From Aureitalea marina (lineage in GTDB: Bacteria > Bacteroidota > Bacteroidia > Flavobacteriales > Flavobacteriaceae), in the NCBI RefSeq assembly GCF_002943755.1, contig NZ_MQUB01000001.1, forward strand, positions 1-64,000: a stretch of 64,000 bases of DNA, written 5' to 3'. A model generated the notes under the pieces. That model did not search any database, had not been told where the DNA came from, and worked only from the letters and a program-made list of their open reading frames with translations. Positions 50,923 through 59,894 of the stretch are shown here, piece by piece; position 1 is the stretch's first letter; every line of letters begins with the position of its first letter. Position numbers and translations under genes: made by a program.

Positions 50923-52002
50923 ATGGATACCAATCAGTTTGTCCCTTCCCATACTTTTCCATCCAACGGTTCCGGTCAGGTTTGCTGGGAAGCACCTAGT
51001 AATATCGCCCTGGTTAAATATTGGGGCAAACGTGAACCTCAAATACCCTTAAATCCTTCAGTCAGTTTTACTCTGGATACCTGCAGGACGAAGACCTCAT
51101 TATCGTATTCTCCGCGTAACAATGCTTCAGCTTGGTTTGAAGTTTACCTGGATGGCGAGCGCAAGCCGGGTTTCGAACCTAAGATCACTAAATTCTTTGA
51201 ACGAATTTCAGCTTACTGCCCATTTCTGTGGGACTATCATTGGAGAATAGAAACTTCAAATAGTTTTCCACATAGTTCTGGAATAGCCTCTTCGGCCAGT
51301 GGAATGGCGGCTTTAGCCATGGCTCTGGTGGAGGTAGAGCAGCAGCTTTCCGGTGTCAAATTCGATGAGATTCAGATGAAGACTAAGGCTTCCTTCCTGG
51401 CTCGCTTAGGATCAGGATCGGCTTGTAGAAGCATTGATGGCGGCTTGGTCGTTTGGGGTGTACACGATGAGGTTGATGGTAGTAATGACCTTTTTGGTGT
51501 TCGGTTGAATGATTCCTTTGCACCGATCTTTAAAACCTATCACGATACGATCATGTTGGTACATCAAGGTCAGAAAGTGGTCAGCAGTACGGTTGGACAT
51601 GGTCTCATGCATGGACATCCCTATGCTGAGCAACGGTTTGAGCGGGCCCGGGCCAATTTATCCAGTTTGCTAGCAGTATTGCGCTCAGGGGACTTGGACG
51701 AGTTCATTCGTATCGTAGAAGCCGAGGCACTTGATCTACATGCAATGATGTTAACTTCCGACCCTAACTTCATCCTCATGAAACCCGGTACTTTGCAGAT
51801 ATTGGAGGCGGTGAGGGAATATCGGAAGAGCAGTGGAAATCACCTGTGCTTTACATTGGATGCAGGGGCGAATGCCCACCTCTTATATCCTGATAATGAG
51901 GCGATAGAAGTTTTAGAATTTATTAAGAACAAACTGGCTCACTATTGTGAAAATGGGGCGTATATTTGCGATCAGGTTGGCAGTGGTGTCAAAAAATGTT
52001 AA
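50923..52002 (+). CDS. mvaD: Diphosphomevalonate decarboxylase
   Basis: 359 residues. The substrate and nucleotide segments APSNIALVKYWGKR, NSFPHSSGIASSASGMAALA and ARLGSGSACRSIDGG are those of the MVD enzymes of the GHMP superfamily; Asp in SIDGG region and Lys of KYWGKR are the functional residues. It turns mevalonate 5-diphosphate into isopentenyl diphosphate with ATP. Followed by mevalonate kinase and a prenyltransferase, the usual Bacteroidota isoprenoid cluster. Confidence 0.95.
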   Translation: MDTNQFVPSHTFPSNGSGQVCWEAPSNIALVKYWGKREPQIPLNPSVSFTLDTCRTKTSLSYSPRNNASAWFEVYLDGERKPGFEPKITKFFERISAYCPFLWDYHWRIETSNSFPHSSGIASSASGMAALAMALVEVEQQLSGVKFDEIQMKTKASFLARLGSGSACRSIDGGLVVWGVHDEVDGSNDLFGVRLNDSFAPIFKTYHDTIMLVHQGQKVVSSTVGHGLMHGHPYAEQRFERARANLSSLLAVLRSGDLDEFIRIVEAEALDLHAMMLTSDPNFILMKPGTLQILEAVREYRKSSGNHLCFTLDAGANAHLLYPDNEAIEVLEFIKNKLAHYCENGAYICDQVGSGVKKC

Positions 52003-52029
52003 ATTTAGCACACTGATTATTACCGCGCT

Positions 52030-52968
52030 ATGAAAGGTCCCTTATTCTATTCCAAGATATTATTGTTTGGTGAGTACGGAATTATTAAAGATTCCAAAGG
52101 GCTTTCCATTCCCTATAATTTCTACAATGGAGCTCTGAAGATCGACGATCATCACACTCCCTCCACTCACAATTCCAATCAGAATTTGCGGCGTTTTGCC
52201 GAGCATCTGAAAGTTATAGAATCGGAAAAACCTGAAATGGTTCAGTTTGATCATGAAAAATTGGCTGCGGACCTGGATGCCGGTTTGTATTTTGATTCCA
52301 GTATCCCGCAAGGATATGGAGTTGGTAGTAGTGGTGCACTTGTTGCCGCCATTTACGATAAGTACGCCTTGAACAAGATCACCGTCCTGGAGAACCTTAC
52401 CAGGGACAAATTGCTCGTGTTGAAAGGGATATTCTCGGAAATGGAGTCGTTTTTCCATGGAAAATCATCTGGGCTGGATCCGCTGAACAGTTATTTGAGC
52501 ATCCCGATCCTGATTAACTCCAAAGACCATATTGAACCTACCGGGATCCCATCTCAACCCGAGAACGGTAAAGGTGCGGTTTTTTTATTGGATAGCGGTA
52601 TGACCGGGGAGACTGCTCCTATGGTGCAAATCTTTATGGACAAGATGAAACAAGAAGGATTTCGGCATATGCTCAAGGATCAGTTCGTGAAACATACGGA
52701 TGCCTGCGTGGACGACTTCCTGAAGGGAGACATCAAGTCTCTCTTCAGAAATATCAAAGACCTCTCTACAGTCGTACTGGACAACTTCAAACCCATGATC
52801 CCGTCAGAATTCCACAAGCTGTGGAAGAAAGGACTCGATACCAATACCTACTATCTGAAACTTTGTGGTTCCGGTGGAGGAGGTTATATGCTCGGGTTTA
52901 CAGAAGATTACGAAAAAGCCAAGGCCGCCCTGAGTGGTCATAAACTAGAGGTAGTCTACAGCTTCTAG
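52030..52968 (+). CDS. mvk: Mevalonate kinase (GHMP family)
   Basis: 312 residues. It opens FYSKILLFGEYGII, the GHMP start; the ATP loop is GYGVGSSGALVAAIYD and the C-terminal motif KLCGSGGGGYMLGF. Phosphorylates mevalonate to mevalonate-5-phosphate. Phosphomevalonate kinase is a formal alternative within the GHMP group. It starts 27 bases after mvaD and 20 bases before the UbiA gene. Confidence 0.88.
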   Translation: MKGPLFYSKILLFGEYGIIKDSKGLSIPYNFYNGALKIDDHHTPSTHNSNQNLRRFAEHLKVIESEKPEMVQFDHEKLAADLDAGLYFDSSIPQGYGVGSSGALVAAIYDKYALNKITVLENLTRDKLLVLKGIFSEMESFFHGKSSGLDPLNSYLSIPILINSKDHIEPTGIPSQPENGKGAVFLLDSGMTGETAPMVQIFMDKMKQEGFRHMLKDQFVKHTDACVDDFLKGDIKSLFRNIKDLSTVVLDNFKPMIPSEFHKLWKKGLDTNTYYLKLCGSGGGGYMLGFTEDYEKAKAALSGHKLEVVYSF

Positions 52969-52988
52969 TTCCGGCAAACACCTTTGCC

Positions 52989-53912
52989 ATGCTCAATAGA
53001 AGACAGAAATTACTGCTGCTGAAATTCTTCAGCCTGTTCTCTGTGGTTCGGGGTTACAACATCCTGATCATTGCACTCGCTCAATACCTTACTTCCATTT
53101 ATATTTTGGCTCCGGACAAGCCGGTACGAGATGTTATTCTGGATGTCAATCTATTAATGCTGGTCCTGGCCTCTGCAGCTGCGATAGCTGGTGGATATAT
53201 CATCAATAGCTTCTACGATAGTGAAAAGGATCTGATCAACAGGCCGCACAAGACACTTCTGGACCGGTTAGTCAGTCAGAATACCAAGCTATCTGCCTAT
53301 TTTGTGTTGAACTTCCTCTCGGTGATCTTTGCCAGTTATGTCTCCTTTAGAGCGGTGATGTTCTTCTCCCTGTACATCTTCGCCATTTGGTTTTATTCCC
53401 ATAAGCTCAAGAAATACCTCTTCGTTGGAAATTTGACAGCTTCAATACTATCTGTTGTTCCATTTTTTGCCGTATTCATTTACTACCGGAATTTTGATCT
53501 GGTCATTTTTGTGCATGCTACCTATCTCTTCTTACTGATTGCCATGATGCAGGTGGTTAAGGACCTGGAGAATTTGAAAGGCGATCTAACCCAGAATTAC
53601 CAAACGATCCCAGTGGTCTATGGTGAGAAGGCGGCCAAACAACTATTAAGCCTGCTTTGTTTGCTTACACTGATCCAATCTGTATTACTCATTTTGCGCT
53701 TTGAGATTGGGTATATGTGGATATACTTTGCGGCGTCCATTCTCGCCCTAATTACCTTCGTGATCGTTCTTTGGGTAGCCAATCGGAAGATTCATTACCT
53801 GGTCCTTCACGCCATGCTCAAGTTCATCATCGTGATCGGGGTATTCAGTATTGTCCTGATCGATGTGGATCTGTTGCTGAATCGTTTTGTAAATTACGTG
53901 GCCCTGATTTAG
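52989..53912 (+). CDS. UbiA-family prenyltransferase, geranylgeranylglycerol-phosphate geranylgeranyltransferase-like
   Basis: 307 residues with about eight membrane helices. The two Asp-rich UbiA motifs are INSFYDSEKDLINRP and VVKDLENLKGDLTQNY. In Bacteroidota this gene commonly follows mevalonate genes and is annotated as geranylgeranylglycerol-phosphate geranylgeranyltransferase by similarity to archaeal enzymes; the true acceptor in Flavobacteria is uncertain (quinone-like or glycerophosphate). Confidence 0.85.
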   Translation: MLNRRQKLLLLKFFSLFSVVRGYNILIIALAQYLTSIYILAPDKPVRDVILDVNLLMLVLASAAAIAGGYIINSFYDSEKDLINRPHKTLLDRLVSQNTKLSAYFVLNFLSVIFASYVSFRAVMFFSLYIFAIWFYSHKLKKYLFVGNLTASILSVVPFFAVFIYYRNFDLVIFVHATYLFLLIAMMQVVKDLENLKGDLTQNYQTIPVVYGEKAAKQLLSLLCLLTLIQSVLLILRFEIGYMWIYFAASILALITFVIVLWVANRKIHYLVLHAMLKFIIVIGVFSIVLIDVDLLLNRFVNYVALI

Positions 53913-53961
53913 GGATAGGTCGGTGCTGACCTTCCGACCAAATACTTCAAATTAGAATTGT

Positions 53962-54918
53962 ATGAGTAAGAATACGCTCAATGTGGCCCTGGCCCAAATT
54001 TCTCCGGTCTGGTTAAATAAGGAGGCTACCCTGGCGAAAGTAGCCGTTCAGATGGAAGAAGCAGCGAAAGAAAGAGCAGAACTTATCGTTTTTGGCGAGG
54101 GGGTTGTACCTGGTTATCCGTTTTGGTTGGCACTCACTGGAGGTGCAGAATGGAACAAAGATGTCGTCAAGGAGTTGCATGCTCACTATGTGCGCAATGC
54201 CGTATGTATTGAAGAAGGTGACCTGGATGGTATCTGTGAGTTGGCAGCTAAGCGTAAAATGGCTGTCTATTTGGGTATAATTGAACGTCCTTTGGATAGG
54301 GGAGGGCATAGTGTATATGCCTCGCTGGTCTATATTGACGCCAATGGAAAGATCCAATCAGTTCACCGAAAATTACAGCCCACTTACGATGAGAGACTTA
54401 CCTGGTCTCCCGGAGACGGGCACGGTCTGCGCACACATCGACTTAAGGATTTTACTGTAGGAGGGCTTAACTGTTGGGAAAACTGGATGCCATTACCCAG
54501 GGCATCTCTCTATGCACAGGGCGAGAATCTGCATGTGGCAGTTTGGCCGGGCAGTGATCACAATACAAAGGATATTACCCGTTTTATTGCCAGAGAGTCC
54601 AGGAGTTATGTACTGTCGGTCTCGGCAACCATGACCAAAGACGATTTTCCAGAATCTACCCCTCATCTTGACGAAATTCTAAGAAACGCACCTGATGTCC
54701 TTGCTAATGGAGGAAGTTGTATAGCAGGACCTGATGGGGAATGGTTGGTGGAACCTGTCATGATCGATGAAGGAAATATTTATCAAACCCTGGATTTTGA
54801 TCGAATCTATGAAGAGAGACAAAATTTTGATCCGGTGGGCCACTATTCCAGACCCGATGTGACTAAATTGATCGTGAATAGGGAGAGACAAAGTACCCTG
54901 AATTTGGAGGGTGATTAA
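53962..54918 (+). CDS. Nitrilase (carbon-nitrogen hydrolase)
   Basis: 318 residues. The catalytic triad is E46 (VFGEGVVPGYPFW), K137 (VHRKLQPTYDER) and C171 (GLNCWENWMPLPR); the CWEN sequence is specific for true nitrilases rather than amidases. It hydrolyses nitriles to carboxylate and ammonia. It stands between the prenyltransferase and the pseudouridine-synthase gene with no partner; substrate unknown. Confidence 0.93.
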   Translation: MSKNTLNVALAQISPVWLNKEATLAKVAVQMEEAAKERAELIVFGEGVVPGYPFWLALTGGAEWNKDVVKELHAHYVRNAVCIEEGDLDGICELAAKRKMAVYLGIIERPLDRGGHSVYASLVYIDANGKIQSVHRKLQPTYDERLTWSPGDGHGLRTHRLKDFTVGGLNCWENWMPLPRASLYAQGENLHVAVWPGSDHNTKDITRFIARESRSYVLSVSATMTKDDFPESTPHLDEILRNAPDVLANGGSCIAGPDGEWLVEPVMIDEGNIYQTLDFDRIYEERQNFDPVGHYSRPDVTKLIVNRERQSTLNLEGD

Positions 54919-55056
54919 GGAAATTTAAGCATCTTCTCTGGTTTATTCTCTTAAGCTATAAGGCTGGCCGGTGATTCATGAATTGAAGTAGAACCATTTA
55001 TGAATGCTTAGCATCTCAATTCAGTTTAGTGGTCTGCTGTTATTCAATTAGATAAC

Positions 55057-55188
55057 TTGTCCCGGGAAGGGAACAGTGCCCCAAGGTATATTGGTCAAGA
55101 GTGAGGGGTGAAGAGTGAAGCGCGGTTAATCTCCAAGCATTGATCCTGATTTCAATTTTTTACGGAGGACTACTGACTACCGACTATT
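55057..55188. repeat. Intergenic repeat, copy B: 32-bp core plus heptamer arrays
   Basis: The core (55057-55088) is 30/32 identical to that at 45752-45783. GAGTGAG/GGGTGAA/GAGTGAA (55099-55119) and GACTACT/GACTACC/GACTATT (55168-55188) are the two 7-base arrays. This occupies the middle of a 346-bp gap (54919-55264); the rest holds no feature I can name except the promoter just before the next gene. Confidence 0.7.
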
Positions 55189-55264
55189 ACCTTATCCCTT
55201 CATCGTCAATCTAAAAGGATCGATATTAATAGGGGGGTCTAACTATTTGACCTACCTTTGCCCC

Positions 55265-56029
55265 ATGCAAAGAAAACGTCATCACCAAGGGAAGAAAAAA
55301 GGAGGTAATAAACCTCCTCAGCAGAAGCAGGATGGGATCCGTTTAAACAAATACATCGCCAATAGTGGGGTCTGTTCACGGCGTGAGGCAGACATGTATA
55401 TTTCTATCGGACAAGTCGCTGTTAATGGTAAGGTGATCAACGAAATGGGATACCGGGTCAAACCTGGAGATGAGGTGCGTTTTGATGGTCGGAGGATCAA
55501 CCCGGAACCCAAGGCGTTTGTCCTTTTAAATAAACCCAAAGGAGTAGCTACTACTACCAGTGAAAGTAAGGGGCTTACGGTAATGGATATCATTGCCAGT
55601 GCTACACAGAGTCAGGTAAAGCCATTTGGAAGGTTGGGCAGGAATGCCACTGGTCTTCTATTATTTACCAATGACGAAGATTTCCGGCAGAAATTCTCCA
55701 AGAAAGGAATTAGCCGCCTCTTTCATATAGAACTGGACAAGAACCTCAAGGCAGAGCACCTGGAAAAGATTCGTGCCGGCTTGTTGGTAGACGGAAAGGA
55801 AATCCATACAGAGGAAGTTTCCTATGTGGAGAATGCCCCAAAAAAAGAGATCGGACTAAAGATCAAGCATACCGGGAATAGCGTTATCCGCACGATTTTT
55901 GATCACCTGGGATACAATGTGGTACGGGTGGATTGTGTGCAGCTTGGTCCCCTGACCAAGAAAGACTTACCCAGAGGACGATATCGCCACCTAAGCCCAA
56001 AAGAGCTCGAATTATTCGAAATGCTCTAA
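55265..56029 (+). CDS. RluB/RsuA-family pseudouridine synthase, catalytic Asp position is Gly
   Basis: 254 residues from ATG 55265; TACCTTTG (55253-55260), an exact -7 element, lies only 4 bases before it, so the leader would be very short. A basic N terminus (RKRHHQGKKKGGN) precedes an S4 domain (IRLNKYIANSGVCSRREAD) and the synthase domain. The family catalytic motif, normally GRLDxxxxGLLL, reads GRLGRNATGLLL: residue 125 is Gly (GGC) where Asp is expected. Otherwise complete. It either lacks pseudouridylation activity or belongs to a subfamily using this motif. Confidence 0.85.
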   Translation: MQRKRHHQGKKKGGNKPPQQKQDGIRLNKYIANSGVCSRREADMYISIGQVAVNGKVINEMGYRVKPGDEVRFDGRRINPEPKAFVLLNKPKGVATTTSESKGLTVMDIIASATQSQVKPFGRLGRNATGLLLFTNDEDFRQKFSKKGISRLFHIELDKNLKAEHLEKIRAGLLVDGKEIHTEEVSYVENAPKKEIGLKIKHTGNSVIRTIFDHLGYNVVRVDCVQLGPLTKKDLPRGRYRHLSPKELELFEML

Positions 56030-56036
56030 AGCATTT

Positions 56037-57182
56037 TTATTCGCATTCTTCTACCAGTAAAGAGATCTCCTGAACGATGAAGTCGTCTGTCTCGGGATCG
56101 GTATCCTCAATACGTACCCATAGCGACATCGGATTTCCTAAATTGACAATAGCGACATCTGGGTCTATTGCATTTTCGTTGATGGCTGCATCGGAATCGG
56201 TAAAGTGGAATGTGTAAACATATTCTACGGGCTCGGCATCTGGATCTTCCTGGAATGGTTCTGCCATGATCTGGATGCAAGACAGATAATCATTTAACAG
56301 AAATTCGGCCTCTTCATTACTACCGGCAGTTTCACACTCGGTAAAAATGAATTCTGTACAATAGTTCTCTTCTTCGCACTCCTTTTGGAGCAGGTATACC
56401 AAACCGTCATCTCTCCTGATCTGAATATTCGTAGCGTTGATGAAGTCTACTTCCCAATCGAAGTTCCAATTGGTCAATACCGGATTTGGATCTTCTTCCT
56501 CTTCCTCGTCATCTTCACCCGGGATCTCGAGGAAAACATTCAAATGCAACTTACCTTCTATGAAGTAGAAGATCCAACTGTTTTCATAAAGGATTCCCCT
56601 GTGGAAATAACTGCCAATTCCTATTTCTGGAATTTCAAAAACAGACTGATCGTAAAAATCAGGCAGACTATCCTCCAATAGTGTGACCACCCAAACACAT
56701 TCCTTGGCTATCCCATTGCATTCGGTAACAATCTGCTCGTGGATAATACCAATGCATTCCTCAATAGATGCCTGAAGATCCTCCTTGTTGTTTACCTCAA
56801 AAGTGGTCCCATCCTCTAATTCTGCTACAATTGGAAAGCTGAGGTTGATGTAATGTTCTTCCTTGACCTGGGTCAGGAAATCATTGAATTCATTATCGTT
56901 GCTAACTACAACGCTCCGGGTCTCCAAGCCATCCTCATCATATTCTTTGGCTGTAAACGGATAGACAAAGATGATACAGACCACTTCATCCGCAATGCCA
57001 AGCTCGTCGGTCAAGCTCTCCAGGTAACCAAATAACTCGGATTCCTCAGCTATCAGATTAGCTGTATCAACTGGATCAACCTGTTCTTCCTCCTGGGCCA
57101 GATCCAGGTTATCATCCCGGTCGTCATCGAAACAAGATGTAAACAATAAAAAACAAAGCAAAAGTGAAATTGGTAACTTCAT
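56037..57182 (-). CDS. Hypothetical acidic lipoprotein
   Basis: 381 residues. MKLPISLLLCFLLFTSCFDDD carries a lipobox (FTSC), so it is lipid-anchored. The mature protein is very acidic, with runs such as EDDEEEEEDP, and two related halves: FPIVAELEDGTTFEVNNKED and later INATNIQIRRDDGLVYLL, each followed by a pair of Cys (for example EECIGII). I do not recognise the family. It converges on the pseudouridine-synthase gene. Confidence 0.7.
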   Translation of the reverse strand: MKLPISLLLCFLLFTSCFDDDRDDNLDLAQEEEQVDPVDTANLIAEESELFGYLESLTDELGIADEVVCIIFVYPFTAKEYDEDGLETRSVVVSNDNEFNDFLTQVKEEHYINLSFPIVAELEDGTTFEVNNKEDLQASIEECIGIIHEQIVTECNGIAKECVWVVTLLEDSLPDFYDQSVFEIPEIGIGSYFHRGILYENSWIFYFIEGKLHLNVFLEIPGEDDEEEEEDPNPVLTNWNFDWEVDFINATNIQIRRDDGLVYLLQKECEEENYCTEFIFTECETAGSNEEAEFLLNDYLSCIQIMAEPFQEDPDAEPVEYVYTFHFTDSDAAINENAIDPDVAIVNLGNPMSLWVRIEDTDPETDDFIVQEISLLVEECE

Positions 57183-57348
57183 GGGTAATGATTAGTGTGT
57201 TAGGGGGATATAACGTAAATCAAAAGACCCAAGTATTTCAGATAGTAAGGCTCGATAAAAGATTACCTTCTTTTCGGGTTTATAATCCCTATCAGGACTC
57301 ATTCTGAGAAGCTGAATAGAGTACCGGCTGATTCCGATCGATATCAGA

Positions 57349-58722
57349 TCAGGTTTCCGAAATGGTTGGGTTAGGTAGTTTGCCATTGAGTTCCATGAGT
57401 ACAAAAACAATGCCTAAAATATATTCCAGGGCTACCAATTCCAGATTTTCCTGAAAACCATTTGCCGTGTAGGCGGAATAACTCAACATGACCAGCAAGG
57501 ACCAGATCACGGGGAAACGGAAGGGAGTAAAGACCCCAAGGATCAAAGGAGTGGCTATGTACCAAGGATGAACCGTAGTGGAAAGCAGGAAGTAAAAACT
57601 GATGCACCACAACATGGAAGTGATCAGCTGCCGCATGTTCTTTTGATCGCGGATCAAGGATATGATCAGCACGAATGCCAGTACAATAAGTGGAAGAATC
57701 TTACCCACATCGGCGATTATATTCCATCCGATTGTTTGAAAACCTATCCATCGGATGATGTAATAAATACTTGCGTTGAATTCGAAATTCTGAAACCACA
57801 AGGCAATGGTCTGTCCAAAGTTATTCAGGAAATCACCGGAGAGAAAGGGTGCAAAAGTAAGTCCAGCCGTGAGCATTACCAGAACAGAGAACAAAACAAA
57901 ACGGGCAAATCCGGGTCTCCAATTGGGGATCTTGGTAAAGTAGCGCAGGAAAACAGGCAGAAAGAGCAAAGGGATCAATTTGACCGAGACTGATAAACCG
58001 ATCAGCACAGCTGCCCATATCCATCTCTTCTCGGAGAGCATGTATAAACCCCAGACCATGAAAAAGATCATGACAGATTCGAAGTGCAGATTTCCGGTTA
58101 TTTCTATCAGGACGAATGGATTGAGGAAAAACCAGAAAATAACCTGCTTTTTCAATCCTATCTTAGACAACAGCTTACTTCCAAACCAGAGGATTCCAAT
58201 ATCCGCCAGGATGATCAGTAATCGCAATACAACGGCAGAACCCAAAATACTCTTACCGGCCAACAAGGCAGCAAGGGCAAAACACAACTGATTCAGAGGT
58301 GGATAATTACTAAAATGTCCGGCGTTCAGCTCTCCCATCCCAGCCACCAGTTCTGAAGCCTGAGTGACGACCATATTTCCGGCTTCCAAATAAGCAGTGG
58401 GTGTTTGCAAGTAAGGGTTGATACCTTGAACAAGCAATCGCCCATCCCATAGGAACCTGTAGAAATCCTGGGACAGGTTGGGAAGAGTCAGCAGGAAGAT
58501 CAATCGAAATCCTAATCCCAACCCCATCATCAGGCGAAATTGATCACCCCATTGCCTGATCAGCCAGTAAGTAATTACGAACATCCCCGTGATCAGCCCC
58601 ATCAAGCTGATAAAATTAGATCGCTCAAGCTTATGTGAGAAAACCCAATAAAGAACCGCCAGCAGGACGGTCATCATCCAGTACTGGCGGTTTTCTTTTA
58701 AGTGTTTTATTATTGACCCCAT
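57349..58722 (-). CDS. GT-C/GT87-type polyprenyl-linked mannosyltransferase-like membrane protein
   Basis: 457 residues with about ten membrane helices. An early loop motif, LSQDFYRFLWDGRLLVQGIN, is typical of GT-C enzymes using polyprenyl-phosphate sugars, followed by FSNYPPLNQL. It probably adds a sugar to a lipid or glycan in the periplasm. Start ATG 58722. Alone between two lipoprotein genes; a 166-base gap follows on its 3' side with no feature seen. Confidence 0.75.
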   Translation of the reverse strand: MGSIIKHLKENRQYWMMTVLLAVLYWVFSHKLERSNFISLMGLITGMFVITYWLIRQWGDQFRLMMGLGLGFRLIFLLTLPNLSQDFYRFLWDGRLLVQGINPYLQTPTAYLEAGNMVVTQASELVAGMGELNAGHFSNYPPLNQLCFALAALLAGKSILGSAVVLRLLIILADIGILWFGSKLLSKIGLKKQVIFWFFLNPFVLIEITGNLHFESVMIFFMVWGLYMLSEKRWIWAAVLIGLSVSVKLIPLLFLPVFLRYFTKIPNWRPGFARFVLFSVLVMLTAGLTFAPFLSGDFLNNFGQTIALWFQNFEFNASIYYIIRWIGFQTIGWNIIADVGKILPLIVLAFVLIISLIRDQKNMRQLITSMLWCISFYFLLSTTVHPWYIATPLILGVFTPFRFPVIWSLLVMLSYSAYTANGFQENLELVALEYILGIVFVLMELNGKLPNPTISET

Positions 58723-58754
58723 GGGCCGATTAAGATACCGAATTTATTACGAGA

Positions 58755-59864
58755 TCAGTCCACCCACTCAGCTATGAACAGGTTGGTGTCCCGAGTTCCA
58801 CCGTTGTTCCTGTTGGAAGAGAATGCTAGGTATTTTCCATCATTAGAGAACACCGGGAAGGCGTCAAAGGTCTCGCCATGTGTTACTCGTTCCAGGTTTT
58901 TTCCATCCAGGTCGATCATGTAAAGATTGAACGGGAAACCACGCTCGGCCTCAAAGTTGCTAGAGAAGAGGATCTTCTCGCCACTTGGGTGAAAGAATGG
59001 GCTCCAATTGGCATTTCCCAGGTTGGTCAGTTGCCTTAGATCACTGCCATCGGCGTTGCAGATAAACAATTCCATCTCTGTAGGTTGAACCAGCCCTCGT
59101 GAAAGCAGGTCTTTGTATTCCGCTATCTCTTCCTCCGTTTTCGGTCTGGAGGCCCGGAAGATCAATTTGGTACCGTCTGGAGAAAAAAAGGCTCCTCCAT
59201 CATAACCCAATTCGTCCGTAACCTGATGCACATCTGTTCCATCTATGTTCATGGTGTACAATTCCAGGTCACCGCTTCTCATGGAGGTGAACACGATCTT
59301 ATCTCCTTTTGGGGATACTGTGGCCTCAGCGTCGTAGCCAGGTTCATCGGTTAATTGCCCGGTAATGTTGCCCTCCAGATCGGCTACAAAAATGTCGAAG
59401 GAATCGTAGACTGGCCAGACATATTTACCATTTTCTCGTAGGGGTACCTCAGGGCACTCATCGTCTATTAAATGAGTTGATCCGTAAACAAAATGCTCGT
59501 TGTCCGGCAGAAAATAAGCGCAGGTGGTCCGTCCTTTACCAGTGCTGATCATAGGTGGTTGTCTCTCGGCAAAACTCTCTTCTACATCCATCAGGAACAT
59601 CTGGTCACAGCCTACACCCCATTCTGTAAAATTGGATTGAAAAACCAATTGCTTGTCATCAAAGCTCCAATAGGCTTCAGCATTGTCACCACCAAAAGTG
59701 ATCTGCCGAATAGACCTAAAGTGTTTCTCTTCCGGATAGATCAGGCTGTCGGTAGCCTCGGTATTCATATCTACTGAGGTCTCCTCCGTCGTTGTAGTTT
59801 TTGTCTGTTCGTTTTTACAACTGTAGAGTCCGAACAAGAATAAAAGAGCTATAAAGAATCTCAT
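58755..59864 (-). CDS. TolB-like WD40/PD40 beta-propeller lipoprotein
   Basis: 369 residues. MRFFIALLFLFGLYSCKNE has a lipobox. The body has at least five PD40/TolB repeats: KLIFRASRPKTEEE, KIVFTSMRSGDLELY, KILFSSNFEAERG, KYLAFSSNRNNGG and QLVFQSNFTEWG. These form a propeller, anchored to a membrane, without a known enzymatic role. Its start is 30 bases from the divergent M28 peptidase start, so the two share one regulatory region. Confidence 0.82.
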   Translation of the reverse strand: MRFFIALLFLFGLYSCKNEQTKTTTTEETSVDMNTEATDSLIYPEEKHFRSIRQITFGGDNAEAYWSFDDKQLVFQSNFTEWGVGCDQMFLMDVEESFAERQPPMISTGKGRTTCAYFLPDNEHFVYGSTHLIDDECPEVPLRENGKYVWPVYDSFDIFVADLEGNITGQLTDEPGYDAEATVSPKGDKIVFTSMRSGDLELYTMNIDGTDVHQVTDELGYDGGAFFSPDGTKLIFRASRPKTEEEIAEYKDLLSRGLVQPTEMELFICNADGSDLRQLTNLGNANWSPFFHPSGEKILFSSNFEAERGFPFNLYMIDLDGKNLERVTHGETFDAFPVFSNDGKYLAFSSNRNNGGTRDTNLFIAEWVD

Positions 59865-59871
59865 TTTGGCC

Positions 59872-59889
59872 TATTTTTGTGCAAAAATA
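59872..59889. promoter_or_regulatory. Symmetric -7 element in a 30-bp divergent gap
   Basis: TATTTTTG-TG-CAAAAATA is a perfect 18-base inverted repeat; each arm is a TAnnTTTG -7 element, one facing each strand. It lies between starts at 59864 (minus) and 59895 (plus). Confidence 0.6.
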
Positions 59890-59894
59890 CCAAT

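Noticed and set aside
52030-52968. Phosphomevalonate kinase rather than mevalonate kinase
   Set aside because: Not excluded by sequence alone, but the GHMP opening and length fit the flavobacterial mevalonate kinase-like protein placed after mvaD.
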